Notes: generated by a model not told the origin, from the letters alone. DNA of 64,000 bases from Streptomyces rapamycinicus NRRL 5491 (GCF_024298965.1 NZ_CP085193.1:6262001-6326000), one strand, 5' to 3'. Shown: positions 37,455 through 49,111, counted from the first letter of the stretch. Program-made: numbers and translations.

Positions 37455-38234
37455 ATGGGTGCTCAAACGGTGCCTACGCTGATCTCATCCGTTCAGCGGG
37501 CTTTCCGGCTGATGGAGGCAGTGGGCGCGCACGAGGGCGGTGCGCCGGCCAAGCGGCTCGCCCGGGAGACCGGGTTGCCGCTGGCGACCACGTACCACCT
37601 GCTGCGGACGATGGCCCACGAAGGCTATCTGTCCCGGCTGGACGACGGCGGCTTCGTGATCGGGGACAAGCTGCGCGCCCTCGAGTCCGGCAGCCGTGAG
37701 CAGGCGATGCTCGCCCGGGTCCGGCCCGCCCTGGCCGCGCTGCGCGACGAGCTCTCCGCCGCCGCGTATCTCACCTTCTACGACGAGGGCGAGATCCGGG
37801 TCGCGGACATCGTCGATGGCCCGCAGGCGCCCCGGGTCGATCTGTGGGTGGGGTGCGAGGACGCCGGGCACGCCACCGCGCTGGGCAAGTGCGTGCTGCG
37901 CGAGCTGGACGACGAGGCCCGCCACGACTATCTCTCCCGCCATCCGCTCGTCGATCTCACCCCGCGCACCGTCACCCGCTCCGACGACCTGCTGCGCCGC
38001 CTGGACTCCCCGACTGGAAGTCCCCTGGTCGCGGACCTGGAGGAGTACGCCCTGGGCACGGTCTGCTTCGCGGTGCCGGTCTACTACGGGGACCGGCTCG
38101 GCTCGCTCGGGATCTCGCTGCGGGCGGACCGGCTGGCCCGGCTGGCGGAGCTGGATCCGCACCGTGAGCTGTTCCGGACCCGCCTGGTGCCGACGGCGAG
38201 CCGGGTGAGCAGGAACCTCTCGCTCACTATCTGA
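37455..38234 (+). CDS. IclR family transcriptional regulator
   Basis: A 259-residue regulator. The N-terminal winged HTH is SSVQRAFRLMEAVGAHEGGAPAKRLARETGLPLATTYHLLRTMAHEGYL; the C-terminal effector domain contains GHATALGKCVLRELD and the VCFAVPVYYGDRLGSLGISL block. The ATG at 37455 has GGAGG unusually close (one base between); no better start is seen, and an upstream in-frame TTG at 37419 is possible. IclR proteins often control catabolic genes, so it may regulate the preceding cluster. Confidence 0.9.
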   Translation: MGAQTVPTLISSVQRAFRLMEAVGAHEGGAPAKRLARETGLPLATTYHLLRTMAHEGYLSRLDDGGFVIGDKLRALESGSREQAMLARVRPALAALRDELSAAAYLTFYDEGEIRVADIVDGPQAPRVDLWVGCEDAGHATALGKCVLRELDDEARHDYLSRHPLVDLTPRTVTRSDDLLRRLDSPTGSPLVADLEEYALGTVCFAVPVYYGDRLGSLGISLRADRLARLAELDPHRELFRTRLVPTASRVSRNLSLTI

Positions 38235-38391
38235 AAACGCGGGCCTTGCCGAATCTATCGAATCGCTGTTTCTCTGGATGAAGCGGACATCCCCGGCGCC
38301 ATCCCTGGCGTCGCCCGTCATCACCCCCCGGCACCACCCCGGCACCCCCGGTATCACTTGCCCCCGTGGAGAGAGAGCAGCGAAGCAGGTC

Positions 38392-39507
38392 ATGTTCCCG
38401 GCCCGACTCCGCCCGTACGACCCGGACCAACCGGACAGCACTGGGCTCATGGCCCCCGCGGTCCCCGTCATCATCATCTGTGGTGTGGCCCTGCTCGCCC
38501 TCGTGACCTCGGAGGGGCTGGCCTGGCTGCCACTGCTCGCCGTCGGGCCGGCGCTCGCCGCCGCCCATTGCGGACCGCATGGAGTGATCCGGATCGGGGT
38601 GCTCGCCGTGGCGGTGGGCGCGCTGCTGGGCACCCAGGGCGACGAATCGGTGCGCACCCAGGCGATCATGCTGGCCACGCCCGCCGCCGTGGCCCTGGCG
38701 AGCTGTGGGGCCAGCGCCCTGCGCAGACGCCGTGAGCAGGTCCTCGCCGCCGTCCGCTCGGTCGCCGAGGCCGCCCAGAACGCCCTGCTCACACCGGTGC
38801 CCGCCCGGGTCGGCCAGTTCCAGGTGGCGGTCCGCTACAGCGCCGCCGCCGCGGAGGCACGGGTGGGGGGCGACCTCTATGCCCTGCTGCCCACCCCGCA
38901 CGGAGTGCGGCTGATCGTCGGCGACGTACGCGGCAAGGGGCTGCCCGCGGTGAGCACCGCCGCCCTGGTGCTCGGCGTCTTCCGCGAGGCCGCCTACGAC
39001 GAGCCGAACCTGCTCGACGTCGTCGCCAGGATCGAGCGCAGCCTGTCCCGCAACCTGGCGCCCGACGACTTCGTCACCGCCGTGGTCGCCGGATACCCCA
39101 GTGAGGGCCGTATGGAACTCGTCAACTGCGGACACGCCCCGCCGCTGCTGGTCGGCGAGACCGGGATCATCGCCGTCGAGCCCACCCGCCCGGCCCCGCC
39201 GCTCGGCCTGGCCTCCCTGGGCGGCGAACTGCCGAGCCTCCAGGTGGTGCCGTTCGCCGAGGGCGACCAACTGCTGCTCTACACCGACGGGGTCATCGAG
39301 GCGCGGGACCGCGGCCGGGAGTACTTCCCGCTGCTGGAACGGGTGCCGCGGCACATCTGCGACGAGCCGTCCCGCACCCTCGCCTCGCTCCACGACGAAC
39401 TGCTGTCCCATGTGGGCGGCCGGCTCCACGACGACGCGGCGCTGCTGCTGCTCCGCAAGCCGGTGCTGGGCGCGGTGCGCAGGGCGGTGGACCTGCCGTC
39501 GGCGTGA
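38392..39507 (+). CDS. Membrane PP2C/SpoIIE-type serine phosphatase
   Basis: A 371-residue protein with an N-terminal membrane domain (about four TM helices, residues about 18-105) and a C-terminal SpoIIE/PP2C phosphatase: VRYSAAAAEARVGGDLYALLPTPHGVRLIVGDVRGKGLPAVSTA, NCGHAPPLLV, and LLLYTDGVIEARD, with the metal-binding Asp residues. Such enzymes dephosphorylate anti-anti-sigma factors and so could act on SigF-family control. The start is uncertain; ATG 38392 precedes MFPARLRPYDPDQPD, and the longer frame from 38278 reads as non-coding. Confidence 0.9.
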   Translation: MFPARLRPYDPDQPDSTGLMAPAVPVIIICGVALLALVTSEGLAWLPLLAVGPALAAAHCGPHGVIRIGVLAVAVGALLGTQGDESVRTQAIMLATPAAVALASCGASALRRRREQVLAAVRSVAEAAQNALLTPVPARVGQFQVAVRYSAAAAEARVGGDLYALLPTPHGVRLIVGDVRGKGLPAVSTAALVLGVFREAAYDEPNLLDVVARIERSLSRNLAPDDFVTAVVAGYPSEGRMELVNCGHAPPLLVGETGIIAVEPTRPAPPLGLASLGGELPSLQVVPFAEGDQLLLYTDGVIEARDRGREYFPLLERVPRHICDEPSRTLASLHDELLSHVGGRLHDDAALLLLRKPVLGAVRRAVDLPSA

Positions 39508-39571
39508 GCGGATGTGCCGTCGGCGTGACCCCTGGTCCGTATGACCCGCTCAGCGCCTCCGGCGGATCGGC

Positions 39572-41224
<1,653 letters not shown>

Positions 41225-41286
41225 CTAGCGTTCTTCGTGACCGGCGGACCCGTTTGATCCGCCCGGCGTGACGGAGGGGCGGAGAG

Positions 41287-42063
41287 ATGAACCGGCACTG
41301 GCGCGGCCGTACGGCGGCCATCGCGGAGCGGACGGGGACCTGGCACCACGCGCTGACCCTGGACGGGGTCACCCGGGAGTACCAGCCGGGGCCCGTGGCG
41401 CTGCACCCCATCCATCTGACGGTGCCGCGCGGACGGTTCCTCGCGGTGATGGGCCCCTCGGGATGCGGGAAGTCGACCCTGCTGCAGTGCGCCGCCGGGC
41501 TGGACCGGCCGACGGCGGGCACGGTGCGCATCGGCGGCACGGAACTGTCCTCGCTGACCGAGGCGGCCCTGACCCGGCTGCGGCGGGAGCGGATCGGCTT
41601 CGTCTTCCAGGCGCACCACCTGGTGCCGTCGCTGAGCGTGGCGGAGAACGTCTCCCTGCCGCTGATGCTCGGCGGCCACAGCGTCGACGGCCGGGACCTG
41701 CGGGCCCTCGCCGCGGTCGGGCTGGCGGACCGGGGCGGCGCCATGCCGTACGAACTGTCCGGTGGGCAGAGCCAGCGGGTGGCGATCGCCCGCGCGCTGG
41801 TCACCTCGCCCGACATCGTCTTCGCCGACGAGCCGACCGGGGCGCTCGACCCCGCCGCCGCCGAGGAGGTGCTGACACTGCTGCGGCAGGCCGTCGACCG
41901 TGACGGCCATACGGTCGTCATGGTCACCCACGACCCGTTCGCCGCCGCCTGGGCCGACGAGGCGCTGTTCCTGATGCGGGGAAAGCTGGCCTGGCGGCAG
42001 GAGCGGCCGGAGGCGGCCGACATCCGCCGCGTCCTCAAGGACCTGGGAGGGCGGACGGTATGA
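41287..42063 (+). CDS. ABC transporter ATP-binding protein (MacB/LolD type)
   Basis: A 258-residue ATPase: Walker [10 protein letters not shown] (residues 56-64), signature [15 protein letters not shown] (about 157), Walker [12 protein letters not shown], and H loop VMVTHD. The sequence type ([31 protein letters not shown]) belongs to the MacB/LolD group that pairs with FtsX-fold permeases. The ATG follows GGAGGGGCGGAGAG. Its stop overlaps the permease start (ATGA). Confidence 0.95.
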   Translation: MNRHWRGRTAAIAERTGTWHHALTLDGVTREYQPGPVALHPIHLTVPRGRFLAVMGPSGCGKSTLLQCAAGLDRPTAGTVRIGGTELSSLTEAALTRLRRERIGFVFQAHHLVPSLSVAENVSLPLMLGGHSVDGRDLRALAAVGLADRGGAMPYELSGGQSQRVAIARALVTSPDIVFADEPTGALDPAAAEEVLTLLRQAVDRDGHTVVMVTHDPFAAAWADEALFLMRGKLAWRQERPEAADIRRVLKDLGGRTV

Positions 42064-44597
42064 AGGTGGCCGCCCTGTTGGCCGCGCGCGCCACTCGTGC
42101 CCACCGTAAGGCGTGGATCGCGGTCTTCGCCGCGCTCGCCCTCACCTCCCTGCTGCTCGGCGCCTTCGGGCTGACCCTCGTCTCGGCCTGGAGCGCGCAT
42201 CCACGGGTGGAGCGGTACGCCGCTGCCGATCTCGTCGTGGCCGGCGACCAGACCACCCGCTTCAGCGCGACGTCCCTGGGCGAGCGCGAGACCGCGAGCG
42301 CCGGGCTCACCGAGCGGGTCCGGATCCCCCGGACGGCGCTGAGCGCGGTGCGAGGGGTGCCCGGGGTGCGGACGGCCGTCCCCGACGTGGAATTCCCGGT
42401 GGGCCTCGCGGACCGGTCCGCCACCGGCCACCCCTGGGAGACCGCCCGCCTGGCGCCGTACGCGCTGCGGACGGGACGCGCCCCGGAGCGGGCGGACGAG
42501 GTGGTGGTGGGCGCCGGGGCGGGTCGCCCCGGCGGGCGGCTGACGCTGCGTGTGGGCGGCCGGGACGCGGCGTACACCGTCGTGGGCGTCGCCGACGGCC
42601 CCCGTACGGCCGTGTGGTTCACCGGCGCCGAGGCTCGGCGCCTGTCCGGAAACCCGGAAGCCCTGGACGCCATCGGGGTCGTCGCCCGACCCGGCACGGA
42701 CCGGGCGGAGCTGGCCGGGCGAGTGCGGAAGGCCCTGGACACGGCCGGTGTCACCGACGTCGGGCACCGCGCGGACGGCGACCCGGCCGCCGTGCGCGTC
42801 CTGACCGGAAGCGAGCGCGGCGAGGCCGAGTTCCTGGCCGCCGCGCCCGCCCGTGGCGAACTGCTGGCGGCGCTCGGCTCCGTGGCCGGAGCCGTCGTCC
42901 TCGTGGCGCTGCTCGTCGTGTCCTCGACCATCGTCCAGGCGCTGCGGCAGCGCTCCCACGAACTGGGCCTGTTGCGGGCGGTCGGCGCCACACCCTGGCA
43001 GTTGCGCGGTGCGGTGGGCCGGGAGGTGGGGCGGGTCGCGGCCTGGGCGGCGCTGGTGGGCGCGGCCGGGGCGGTCCCCGCGTACCTGGGGCTGCGCGCG
43101 CTGCTGGCCGCGCGGGGCGCGCTGCCCACCGGGCTCGAGCTGACGCTGCCCCCGCTGCTGTGGCCCGCGCCCCTGGTCACCGCAGCCGTCACCGTCCTGG
43201 TGGCCGGGACCGCGGCGCTCGTCGGCTGCTCCAGGACCGCCGCGGCGCGCCCGGCGGAGGTGCTGCGCGAACGGGCGCCCGGCAGGGCGCGGGGCATCAC
43301 CGGGCTGGTGCTGCTGGGCGTGGGCGCGAGTTCGGCCGGAACGGCCGCCCTTCAGCAGGGCGCGACCGCGGCGGCCGCGGCCGGTGCGGCGGCGGTGACG
43401 ATGGTGATCGCCTGTGCGGTGCTGGGGCCGTGGATCGCCGAGGGGGCGATGCGGCTGCTCGGCGCCCCACTGCGGCTGTTCGGCCCCGGCGGCCGCCTCG
43501 CGGCCGCCAACTGCGCCGCGTCCGCCCACCGGCTGGGCGCGGCGATCACCCCGATCGTGCTGGTCACCGCCTTCGCCGCGGTCCAGCTCTCCGGGGGCGC
43601 AACGATGACCCACGCGGGGGACGCCCAGGCCCGCCAGGTGCTGCGCGCCGACTTGGCGGTGCGCGCGGACGGCGGCCTTACGGCCGGTGCGGTGGAGCGG
43701 ATCCGCGAGCTCCCCGGGGTGCGGGCGGCGACGGAGGCCGTCCCCGGCACGGTGCTGCTGGCGCGGAGCCAACTCGGCTCGCCCGAACTCGAACGGCTGC
43801 CCGTCTTCGGCGTCACCCCGGAGCGGCTGACGCGCACCCTCGACCCGGGCGTGCGGAACGGGGACCTCGCCCGGCTGCGGCCCGGCACGATCGCCGTCGG
43901 CGCCGACCGGGCCGACGCCCTCGGCGCCCGGCCCGGCTCCACGGTGACCCTGCGGTTCGGGGACGGCCAGGAAGCGCGGCTGCGGGTCGTGGCGACGTAC
44001 GAACGCGCCATCGCGCTCGGGGACTTCCTCCTCTCCCGCGATGAGCTCCTGCGCCACACATCGATGCCCGACGCGGGGCGGATCCTCGTCGCGACCGCGC
44101 CCGATGCCGACCGTAAGGTGCTCACCAAGGCGCTGGCGCGGGCGGTTCCCGGGGCCCGGGTGGAGCGGGACCCGGCGCCGGTAAGGGGCGAGGCGGCGGG
44201 CCAGGCGCTGGCCGAGGTGGTGTCGGTGGCGGTGGTCGCGGCCATCGGCGCCTTCACGGTGATCGCCGTCCTCAGCACCCTCGCCCTCATCGCCACCGGA
44301 CGCCGCCCCGAACTGCGCCTGCTGCGGCTCGCGGGCGCGGGCCGCCGCCAACTGCGCCGGATGCTGCGCCTGGAGGCGGCGGCCACGGTGGTGACCGGCC
44401 TGGTGGTGGGTGCGGCCGTGGCATCCGTACCGCTCCTGGCCTTCAGCGCGGCCACGGCGGGCACGCTGCCGTACCTGCCGCCGGTGCAGGCGGTGGCGAT
44501 CGTCTCGGTGGTCGTGACCACGGCGGCGGCGGGCTCACTGCCACCGGTATGGCCAACGCTGCGGGGACGGTACGTTCCCAGCCCCTCCGGCGACTGA
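42060..44597 (+). CDS. ABC transporter permease, FtsX-like, two FtsX domains
   Basis: An 845-residue integral membrane protein with an N-terminal TM and a large extracellular region, three TM segments (about 275-395), a connector with three further TM, a second extracellular region, and three C-terminal TM. The duplicated [19 protein letters not shown] and [19 protein letters not shown] loops mark two FtsX domains. These export lipids, peptides or antimicrobials. The last residues (PSPSGD) are encoded inside the first copy of the CAGCCCCTCCGGC repeat. The neighbouring two-component system, transcribed towards it, is a likely controller. Confidence 0.94.
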   Translation: MKVAALLAARATRAHRKAWIAVFAALALTSLLLGAFGLTLVSAWSAHPRVERYAAADLVVAGDQTTRFSATSLGERETASAGLTERVRIPRTALSAVRGVPGVRTAVPDVEFPVGLADRSATGHPWETARLAPYALRTGRAPERADEVVVGAGAGRPGGRLTLRVGGRDAAYTVVGVADGPRTAVWFTGAEARRLSGNPEALDAIGVVARPGTDRAELAGRVRKALDTAGVTDVGHRADGDPAAVRVLTGSERGEAEFLAAAPARGELLAALGSVAGAVVLVALLVVSSTIVQALRQRSHELGLLRAVGATPWQLRGAVGREVGRVAAWAALVGAAGAVPAYLGLRALLAARGALPTGLELTLPPLLWPAPLVTAAVTVLVAGTAALVGCSRTAAARPAEVLRERAPGRARGITGLVLLGVGASSAGTAALQQGATAAAAAGAAAVTMVIACAVLGPWIAEGAMRLLGAPLRLFGPGGRLAAANCAASAHRLGAAITPIVLVTAFAAVQLSGGATMTHAGDAQARQVLRADLAVRADGGLTAGAVERIRELPGVRAATEAVPGTVLLARSQLGSPELERLPVFGVTPERLTRTLDPGVRNGDLARLRPGTIAVGADRADALGARPGSTVTLRFGDGQEARLRVVATYERAIALGDFLLSRDELLRHTSMPDAGRILVATAPDADRKVLTKALARAVPGARVERDPAPVRGEAAGQALAEVVSVAVVAAIGAFTVIAVLSTLALIATGRRPELRLLRLAGAGRRQLRRMLRLEAAATVVTGLVVGAAVASVPLLAFSAATAGTLPYLPPVQAVAIVSVVVTTAAAGSLPPVWPTLRGRYVPSPSGD

Positions 44598-44715
44598 TTT
44601 TCAGCCCCTCCGGCAGTTAACCTTCAGCCCCTCCGGCGATTGAGGAGCGGAGCCCCGGCGGGGTGAGGGGGCGGAGCCCCCTCTTTCGGGAAGGGGCGGG
44701 GCGGGGAAAGCCACG
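44579..44715. repeat. Streptomyces intergenic repeat with CAGCCCCTCCGGC triplet
   Basis: Three direct copies of CAGCCCCTCCGGC start at 44579, 44602 and 44625 (23-bp spacing). After them come GGAGCGGAGCCCCGGCGGGG and a hairpin GAGGGGGCggaGCCCCCTC, then a right arm GGGAAGGGGCGGGGCGGGG that matches the terminal repeat of the 34974 element. The first copy overlaps the permease stop. It is likely a terminator between the convergent permease and response regulator genes. Confidence 0.75.
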
Positions 44716-44768
44716 GCTCACGCGGCCGCGAACGCCGCCGGGGCCGAGGCCCCGCACCGGGCTCGGCC

Positions 44769-45446
44769 CTACCGCCTGTCCGCCGACTCCCCCGTGCCCG
44801 CCGCGCCCTTGTTGAGATACGCGAGGACCGCCAGCACCCGCCGGTGCCCGCTGTCGCTCGGCGGCAGGCCCAGCTTGGCGAAGACATTGCCGATGTGCTT
44901 GCTGACCGCGCGATCCGAGACCACCAGCGTCCGGGCGATGGTGGCGTTGTCCCGGCCCTCCGCCATCAGGTGCAGCACTTCGCGTTCGCGCGGCGTCAAG
45001 GAGTCCACCGGATCGTCCCGGCGCCGGGTCATCAGCTCCTTGACCACCTCCGGGTCCAGCGCCGTACCGCCCGCGACCACCCGTTCCAGCGCGTCCAGGA
45101 ACTCCTCGACCCGCCCCACCCGGTCCTTCAGCAGATAGCCGAGCCCGCTCGCGCCGTCGGCCAGCAACTCGGCCGCGTAGGTCTCCTCGACGTACTGCGA
45201 GAGCACAAGTACCGGCAGGCCGGGCATCTCCCGCCGTGCCGCGAGCGCCGCGCGCAGCCCCTCGTCGCGGAAGCCCGGCGGCATGCGGACGTCGAGCACG
45301 GCCGCGTCCGGGCGGTGTTCGAGGAGGGCGGGCAGCACCTCGGGGCCGCTGGAGGCGACGGCCACCACCTCGTGACCGGCGGAGTTCAGCAGCAGGACCA
45401 TGCCCTCCCTCAGCAGAGCGTTGTCCTCGGCGATCACCACACGCAC
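44769..45446 (-). CDS. Response regulator, NarL/FixJ family
   Basis: A 225-residue DNA-binding regulator: receiver domain with the acidic pair in MRVVIAEDNALLREGM, phosphoacceptor Asp in DAAVLDVRMPPG, Lys in GLGYLLKDRVG, and LuxR HTH LTPREREVLHLMAEGRDNATIARTLVVSDRAVSKHIGNVF. It overlaps the 3' end of the kinase gene by 13 bases, so the pair is translationally coupled. It points towards the ABC exporter. Confidence 0.95.
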   Translation of the reverse strand: MRVVIAEDNALLREGMVLLLNSAGHEVVAVASSGPEVLPALLEHRPDAAVLDVRMPPGFRDEGLRAALAARREMPGLPVLVLSQYVEETYAAELLADGASGLGYLLKDRVGRVEEFLDALERVVAGGTALDPEVVKELMTRRRDDPVDSLTPREREVLHLMAEGRDNATIARTLVVSDRAVSKHIGNVFAKLGLPPSDSGHRRVLAVLAYLNKGAAGTGESADRR

Positions 45447-46600
45447 GGCAGCTCCACTTCGATCAGCGTCGGCCCCCCGACGGGGCTGGTCATCTCCACG
45501 GTCCCGTCGAGCGCCGCGACCCGGCGCCGCATGCCGAGCAGCCCGCTGCCGCCCGAGGGATCGGCCCCGCCCCGCCCCTCGTCCCGTACCGAGACCCTCA
45601 ACCTATCGGGCATCCGGACGAGGCCGACCGACGCCTGCCGCGCCCCGCTGTGCTTGGCCGCGTTGGTCAGCGCCTCCGCGATCACGAAGTACGCGGCCGC
45701 CTCGACCGCCGCCGGGGCGCGGGGCCCGTCCTCCACCCCGTCGTCCCGTACGGACACCTCGAGCCCGCTGCCCGCCGCGAGCGCCCGTACGGCGCCCACG
45801 AGTCCGCGGTCGGTGAGGATCGGCGGATGGATGCCGCGCACGACATGGCGCAGCTCGGTGAGGGCCTCCTCCGCCTGGTCCTGCGCGTCCGCCAGCAGCT
45901 TGTGCGCCGCGTCGGGGTCCTTCTCGTACGCGCGCCGGGCCAGCCCCACCCGCATCGAGAGCGCCACCAGGCGCGCCTGCGCACCGTCGTGCAGGTCCCG
46001 CTCGATGCGCCGCAGTTCCGCCCCGTGCGCGGCGACGGCGCCCGCCCGGGTCTCGGACAGCTCCTCCACCCGCTCGGCGAGCCGGGCACTGCGCAGCGCC
46101 TCCGGCGACGGCAGCAGCAGCGCCCGCGACCACGCCGCGTCGAGGTCTACGAGCCGCTCGACCAACGGCAGCACCACGGCCCGTTGCTTCAGCAGCCCGC
46201 ACCACACCCCGTCGAAGAGCAGCCCGATCACCCAGACCGGCATCGCACCGCAGGCCAGCAGCCAGCCGTAACCCGCGTGGGCCACCAGCCAGCGCAGATC
46301 GCGGTACGTGGCCGGATCCCCGACCGCCGCCCGCGCCCGCGTGAACGCCTCCCCGTTCAGCGGCCGGTACGCCTCGGGCACCGGCTCCCCGGTCCAGGCA
46401 CCCACCAGCCGACGCTTGTACCCGGCCGTCCTGCGCAGCAGCAGCACCGACTCGGGCAGCACCCCCGCCCCCACGACGGTGGCCATCGCCACGGCGGCGA
46501 AGATCACCACCCCGATGGACAAGTACGAGGCCAGGGCCAGCCCGGCCGCTCGCAGCAACTCGACCGAGGCCCACCCCGCCCGCCGCACCGTCTCCCGCAT
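45434..46600 (-). CDS. Two-component sensor histidine kinase (DegS-like, HisKA_3)
   Basis: A 388-residue membrane kinase. The N-terminal membrane part has two TM before about residue 55 and another pair at about 95-130 (sensor region short, DUF-like). The phosphoacceptor motif is ELRRIERDLHDGAQARLVALSMRVGLA (His about 205), then HATPase boxes FVIAEALTNAAKHS and GSGLLGMRRRVAALDG. It is cognate with the overlapping response regulator. Confidence 0.95.
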   Translation of the reverse strand: MRETVRRAGWASVELLRAAGLALASYLSIGVVIFAAVAMATVVGAGVLPESVLLLRRTAGYKRRLVGAWTGEPVPEAYRPLNGEAFTRARAAVGDPATYRDLRWLVAHAGYGWLLACGAMPVWVIGLLFDGVWCGLLKQRAVVLPLVERLVDLDAAWSRALLLPSPEALRSARLAERVEELSETRAGAVAAHGAELRRIERDLHDGAQARLVALSMRVGLARRAYEKDPDAAHKLLADAQDQAEEALTELRHVVRGIHPPILTDRGLVGAVRALAAGSGLEVSVRDDGVEDGPRAPAAVEAAAYFVIAEALTNAAKHSGARQASVGLVRMPDRLRVSVRDEGRGGADPSGGSGLLGMRRRVAALDGTVEMTSPVGGPTLIEVELPCVW

Positions 46601-46831
46601 GGCCGTCAGGCTAAGCGACGGGCTGGGCCCACGGGAGCGGAGTGCGCCGTCCGGTAGGTGAATCGGTAGGGGTGTAGTCCGCTACACCCCGGATCCGGGG
46701 GCGCGGCCCATCGAGGCGGCGGCGCGAACCCGGAATCGTAGACCTCAGCAAACGAACCCCCGAACCCCCCGAACCCGCGAACCCCAGACCACCCACCGGC
46801 CCGCCAAGGGCCCCTCCGAAAGGAACCCCTC

Positions 46832-46999
46832 ATGAAGTCCCTGCTCTGGCTGGTCCTGGCCATCGCCGCCATCGTCAACGTCGCCTCCAGCTTCGCCTTC
46901 GACGGCGTCGAGCAGATCCTGGTCAGCAGCGTCACGGGCCTCGCCGCGATCACCACCGCCACGGCCCTCTACCTGACCCGCGACCGCCGCACCGCCTGA
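46832..46999 (+). CDS. Small two-TM protein (55 aa)
   Basis: A 55-residue protein: MKSLLWLVLAIAAIVNVASS as first hydrophobic segment, a short loop FAFDGVEQIL, then VSSVTGLAAITTATALYLT and a basic tail. The ATG at 46832 follows GAAAGGA. It is divergent from the kinase gene, so it may be the target of the adjacent two-component system. Confidence 0.7.
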   Translation: MKSLLWLVLAIAAIVNVASSFAFDGVEQILVSSVTGLAAITTATALYLTRDRRTA

Positions 47000-47016
47000 A
47001 CGGGTGCACCCGGCAC

Positions 47017-47448
47017 CTATCTCACCTCGGACATCCCCCGCCACCACCGACTGTCCGGAGCGTCCACGCGAACGGTCCTGGCCCTCGCCGTGATCCTGGC
47101 GTCGAGGGCCCAGACGAGCACCCGCAGCTCGCGCGCGCTCTTCTTGGGCAGGGCGTGGAGCGCGGTCTCGAGGAAGTCGCGAAAAGATCCGGGATCGCAG
47201 CCACACTCGTACAGCTCGCACCGAGGCCCCCAGGAAGCGTCGGTCACACCTCTGAGGGGACCGTGGGCCAGGGCCCTCCAGTGCCAGAAGGCTTCCTCGA
47301 TCGCCTCGGGCCAGAAGCGGGTGCGCTCGAGCCGACGCAGATCGGCGGCGCAGGCCCCCGAGAGCCGGTCGATCGGCGGATACCGCCGACGCCTCAGGAG
47401 ACGGACCGGAATGTCGCCCCGCAGGGCTGATGGGCGCCTACGCGGCAT
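47017..47448 (-). CDS. Hypothetical protein (143 aa)
   Basis: A 143-residue protein of unknown family, basic at the N-terminus (MPRRRPSALRGDIPVRLLRRRRY). The middle, RTRFWPEAIEEAFWHWRALAHGPLRG, is helical, followed by a Cys pair (CELYECGCDPGSFRDFLETAL) and LPKKSARELRVLVWALDARI. I recall similar short Streptomyces proteins but no function. The start has AAAGGG just upstream. Confidence 0.65.
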   Translation of the reverse strand: MPRRRPSALRGDIPVRLLRRRRYPPIDRLSGACAADLRRLERTRFWPEAIEEAFWHWRALAHGPLRGVTDASWGPRCELYECGCDPGSFRDFLETALHALPKKSARELRVLVWALDARITARARTVRVDAPDSRWWRGMSEVR

Positions 47449-47538
47449 GGCCCTTTCGACAGTTGGTCATGCGGATCAACGTACCGTCCCCGAAGGGCGG
47501 CCGACCAAGCGTTTTTCGGGGGTACGCGCCCGGGCGGC

Positions 47539-48102
47539 TCAGGCCCCGGCCGCCCCCGCGTCGGCGTCGGTCCCGGCGGGATCGTCGGGTACGAGCACGA
47601 AGCTGATGATGTGGCGGGTGCGGCCGTCACCCGGAGTGGTCTGGGCGCGGCGGGCCACGGCGGCTTCGATTTCTTCGACGAGTTCGGCGAATTCCTCGTC
47701 GGTCAGCCATACCGCGCCCTGCCGGTAGACGACACCTTCGCGGGCCGGATCGGCGTCGTCGCGGGAGAGATAGCGGTCGAAGTCGGCCATCAGGGCTCCG
47801 GTGAACACGGTGAACGCCTGCCGGTGATCGTCCTTGGTCATGGCGGTACGGGCGTCGGCGTCCACGACGGCCTTGTCCTGGCGTACCCGGTAGCTGCGTT
47901 CGACGGTGCCGCGAACCTGCCTTTCGTGGACCACTTCCAGGATGCCCGCCTGGGTGAGAGTCGCGATGTGCCGGTACATCGTGGCCGGCGGAACGTCGGG
48001 CAGCCGGTCGCGCAGCTGTGCGGTGGTCAGCTCGTCGGCCCCGACCAGGGCTTGCAGGATGCGCATCCGGACGGGGTGGAGGAGAAGGTTCGCGGTTGGC
48101 AT
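47539..48102 (-). CDS. Winged-helix transcriptional regulator (ArsR/YdfF-like)
   Basis: A 187-residue regulator. The N-terminal HTH is PVRMRILQALVGADELTTAQLRDRLPDVPPATMYRHIATLTQAGILEVV; the C-terminal part (FTGALMADFDRYLSRDDADPAREGV, then TDEEFAELVEEIEAAVARRA) is helical and may sense a ligand. ATG 48102 is chosen; a longer frame upstream would cross the operator. It is divergent from the alpha/beta hydrolase, and GTTCTC-N6-GAGAAC lies between them, so autoregulation plus control of the hydrolase is likely. Confidence 0.88.
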   Translation of the reverse strand: MPTANLLLHPVRMRILQALVGADELTTAQLRDRLPDVPPATMYRHIATLTQAGILEVVHERQVRGTVERSYRVRQDKAVVDADARTAMTKDDHRQAFTVFTGALMADFDRYLSRDDADPAREGVVYRQGAVWLTDEEFAELVEEIEAAVARRAQTTPGDGRTRHIISFVLVPDDPAGTDADAGAAGA

Positions 48103-48129
48103 GACTTCAATGCTCTCACATCTGATAAC

Positions 48130-48147
48130 GTTCTCGTAGTTGAGAAC
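48130..48147. promoter_or_regulatory. Inverted-repeat operator GTTCTC-N6-GAGAAC
   Basis: A perfect 6-bp inverted repeat in the 46-base space between the two divergent start codons. It is the obvious binding site for the winged-helix regulator. The right arm ends one base before the ATG of the hydrolase, so a bound repressor would block that gene's start directly. Confidence 0.7.
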
Positions 48148-48148
48148 A

Positions 48149-49111
48149 ATGAGAGGCGGAGCCTTGCCCGAGATCGACATGACGGTCACCGCGGAGGACG
48201 GGACCCCCTTGGCCGGCACCCTGACCCTGCCCGCCGGCCCCGGCCCGCACCCCGCCGTCCTGCTCCTGCACGGCTCCGGCCCCCTGGACCGCGAAGGCAA
48301 CACCCGTAAGGTCCAGATGAACCTCGGCCGACCACTGGCCGCCGCCCTCGCGGCGGAGGGTCTCGCCGTGCTGCGCTACGACCGGCGCGGCGCCGGTGCC
48401 ACCCCCGGCGCCTGGCGGGCGACCGGCTTCACCGACAACTACAAGGACGCGGCCGCCGCCCTGCGCGCCCTGGCCGAGCACCCCGCCGTACGCCCCGACA
48501 CCGTCGGCGTCATCGGCCACAGCGAAGGCGCCCTGCATGCCATGAGCCTCGCCGCGCGCCAAGACGTGGGGGCGGTTGTGCTGCTGGCCGGTTATGCCCG
48601 CCCGGGCGAGGAGGCCCTGCGCTGGCAGGCCCGCTCGATCATCCAGGGCATGCCCGCCCCCGTCCGCCTCCTGCGCCGCCCCCTGGGGGCCTTGGGAAAC
48701 CGGGCCCTCGCCCGGATCAAGAGGACCCGCACGGACGTGGCACGCGTCGCCGGATTCCCGGTCAACGCCCGCTGGATGCGCGAGAACCTCGCCCACGACA
48801 CCCGTGACGACCTGACCGCCGTCCACGCGCCCGTCCTGGCCGTCACCGGCGCCAAGGACCTCCAAGTGGACCCCGCCGACCTGGACGAGATGCACCGCCT
48901 GGTGCCGGGCGGGGCCGAGATCCACCGCATCCCCGACCTCACGCACATCCTGCGCCGCGACCCCGGCCGCCACACCCTCCGCGCCTACCGCCGACTCCTG
49001 CGCGACCCGGTCGACCCCGGCCTCCTGAACCTCATCACCGCGTGGCTCGCCCGCCAACTGGGCGCGGCCTCCGGGCAGATGCGCGCCGAAGGGCGAACGC
49101 TCCCCTCCTGA
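48149..49111 (+). CDS. Alpha/beta hydrolase (dienelactone hydrolase-like)
   Basis: A 320-residue soluble hydrolase: oxyanion loop LLLHGSGPLDREGN, then RYDRRGAGATPG, nucleophile GHSEGALHAMSL (Ser in GHSEG, about residue 130), acid Asp probably in VLAVTGAKDLQVDP, and His in PDLTHILRRDPG. The start is uncertain: TTG 48140, ATG 48149 and TTG 48164 are in frame; GAGAGG precedes the last. Function is not fixed; homologues include esterases. It is divergent from the winged-helix regulator. Confidence 0.9.
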   Translation: MRGGALPEIDMTVTAEDGTPLAGTLTLPAGPGPHPAVLLLHGSGPLDREGNTRKVQMNLGRPLAAALAAEGLAVLRYDRRGAGATPGAWRATGFTDNYKDAAAALRALAEHPAVRPDTVGVIGHSEGALHAMSLAARQDVGAVVLLAGYARPGEEALRWQARSIIQGMPAPVRLLRRPLGALGNRALARIKRTRTDVARVAGFPVNARWMRENLAHDTRDDLTAVHAPVLAVTGAKDLQVDPADLDEMHRLVPGGAEIHRIPDLTHILRRDPGRHTLRAYRRLLRDPVDPGLLNLITAWLARQLGAASGQMRAEGRTLPS

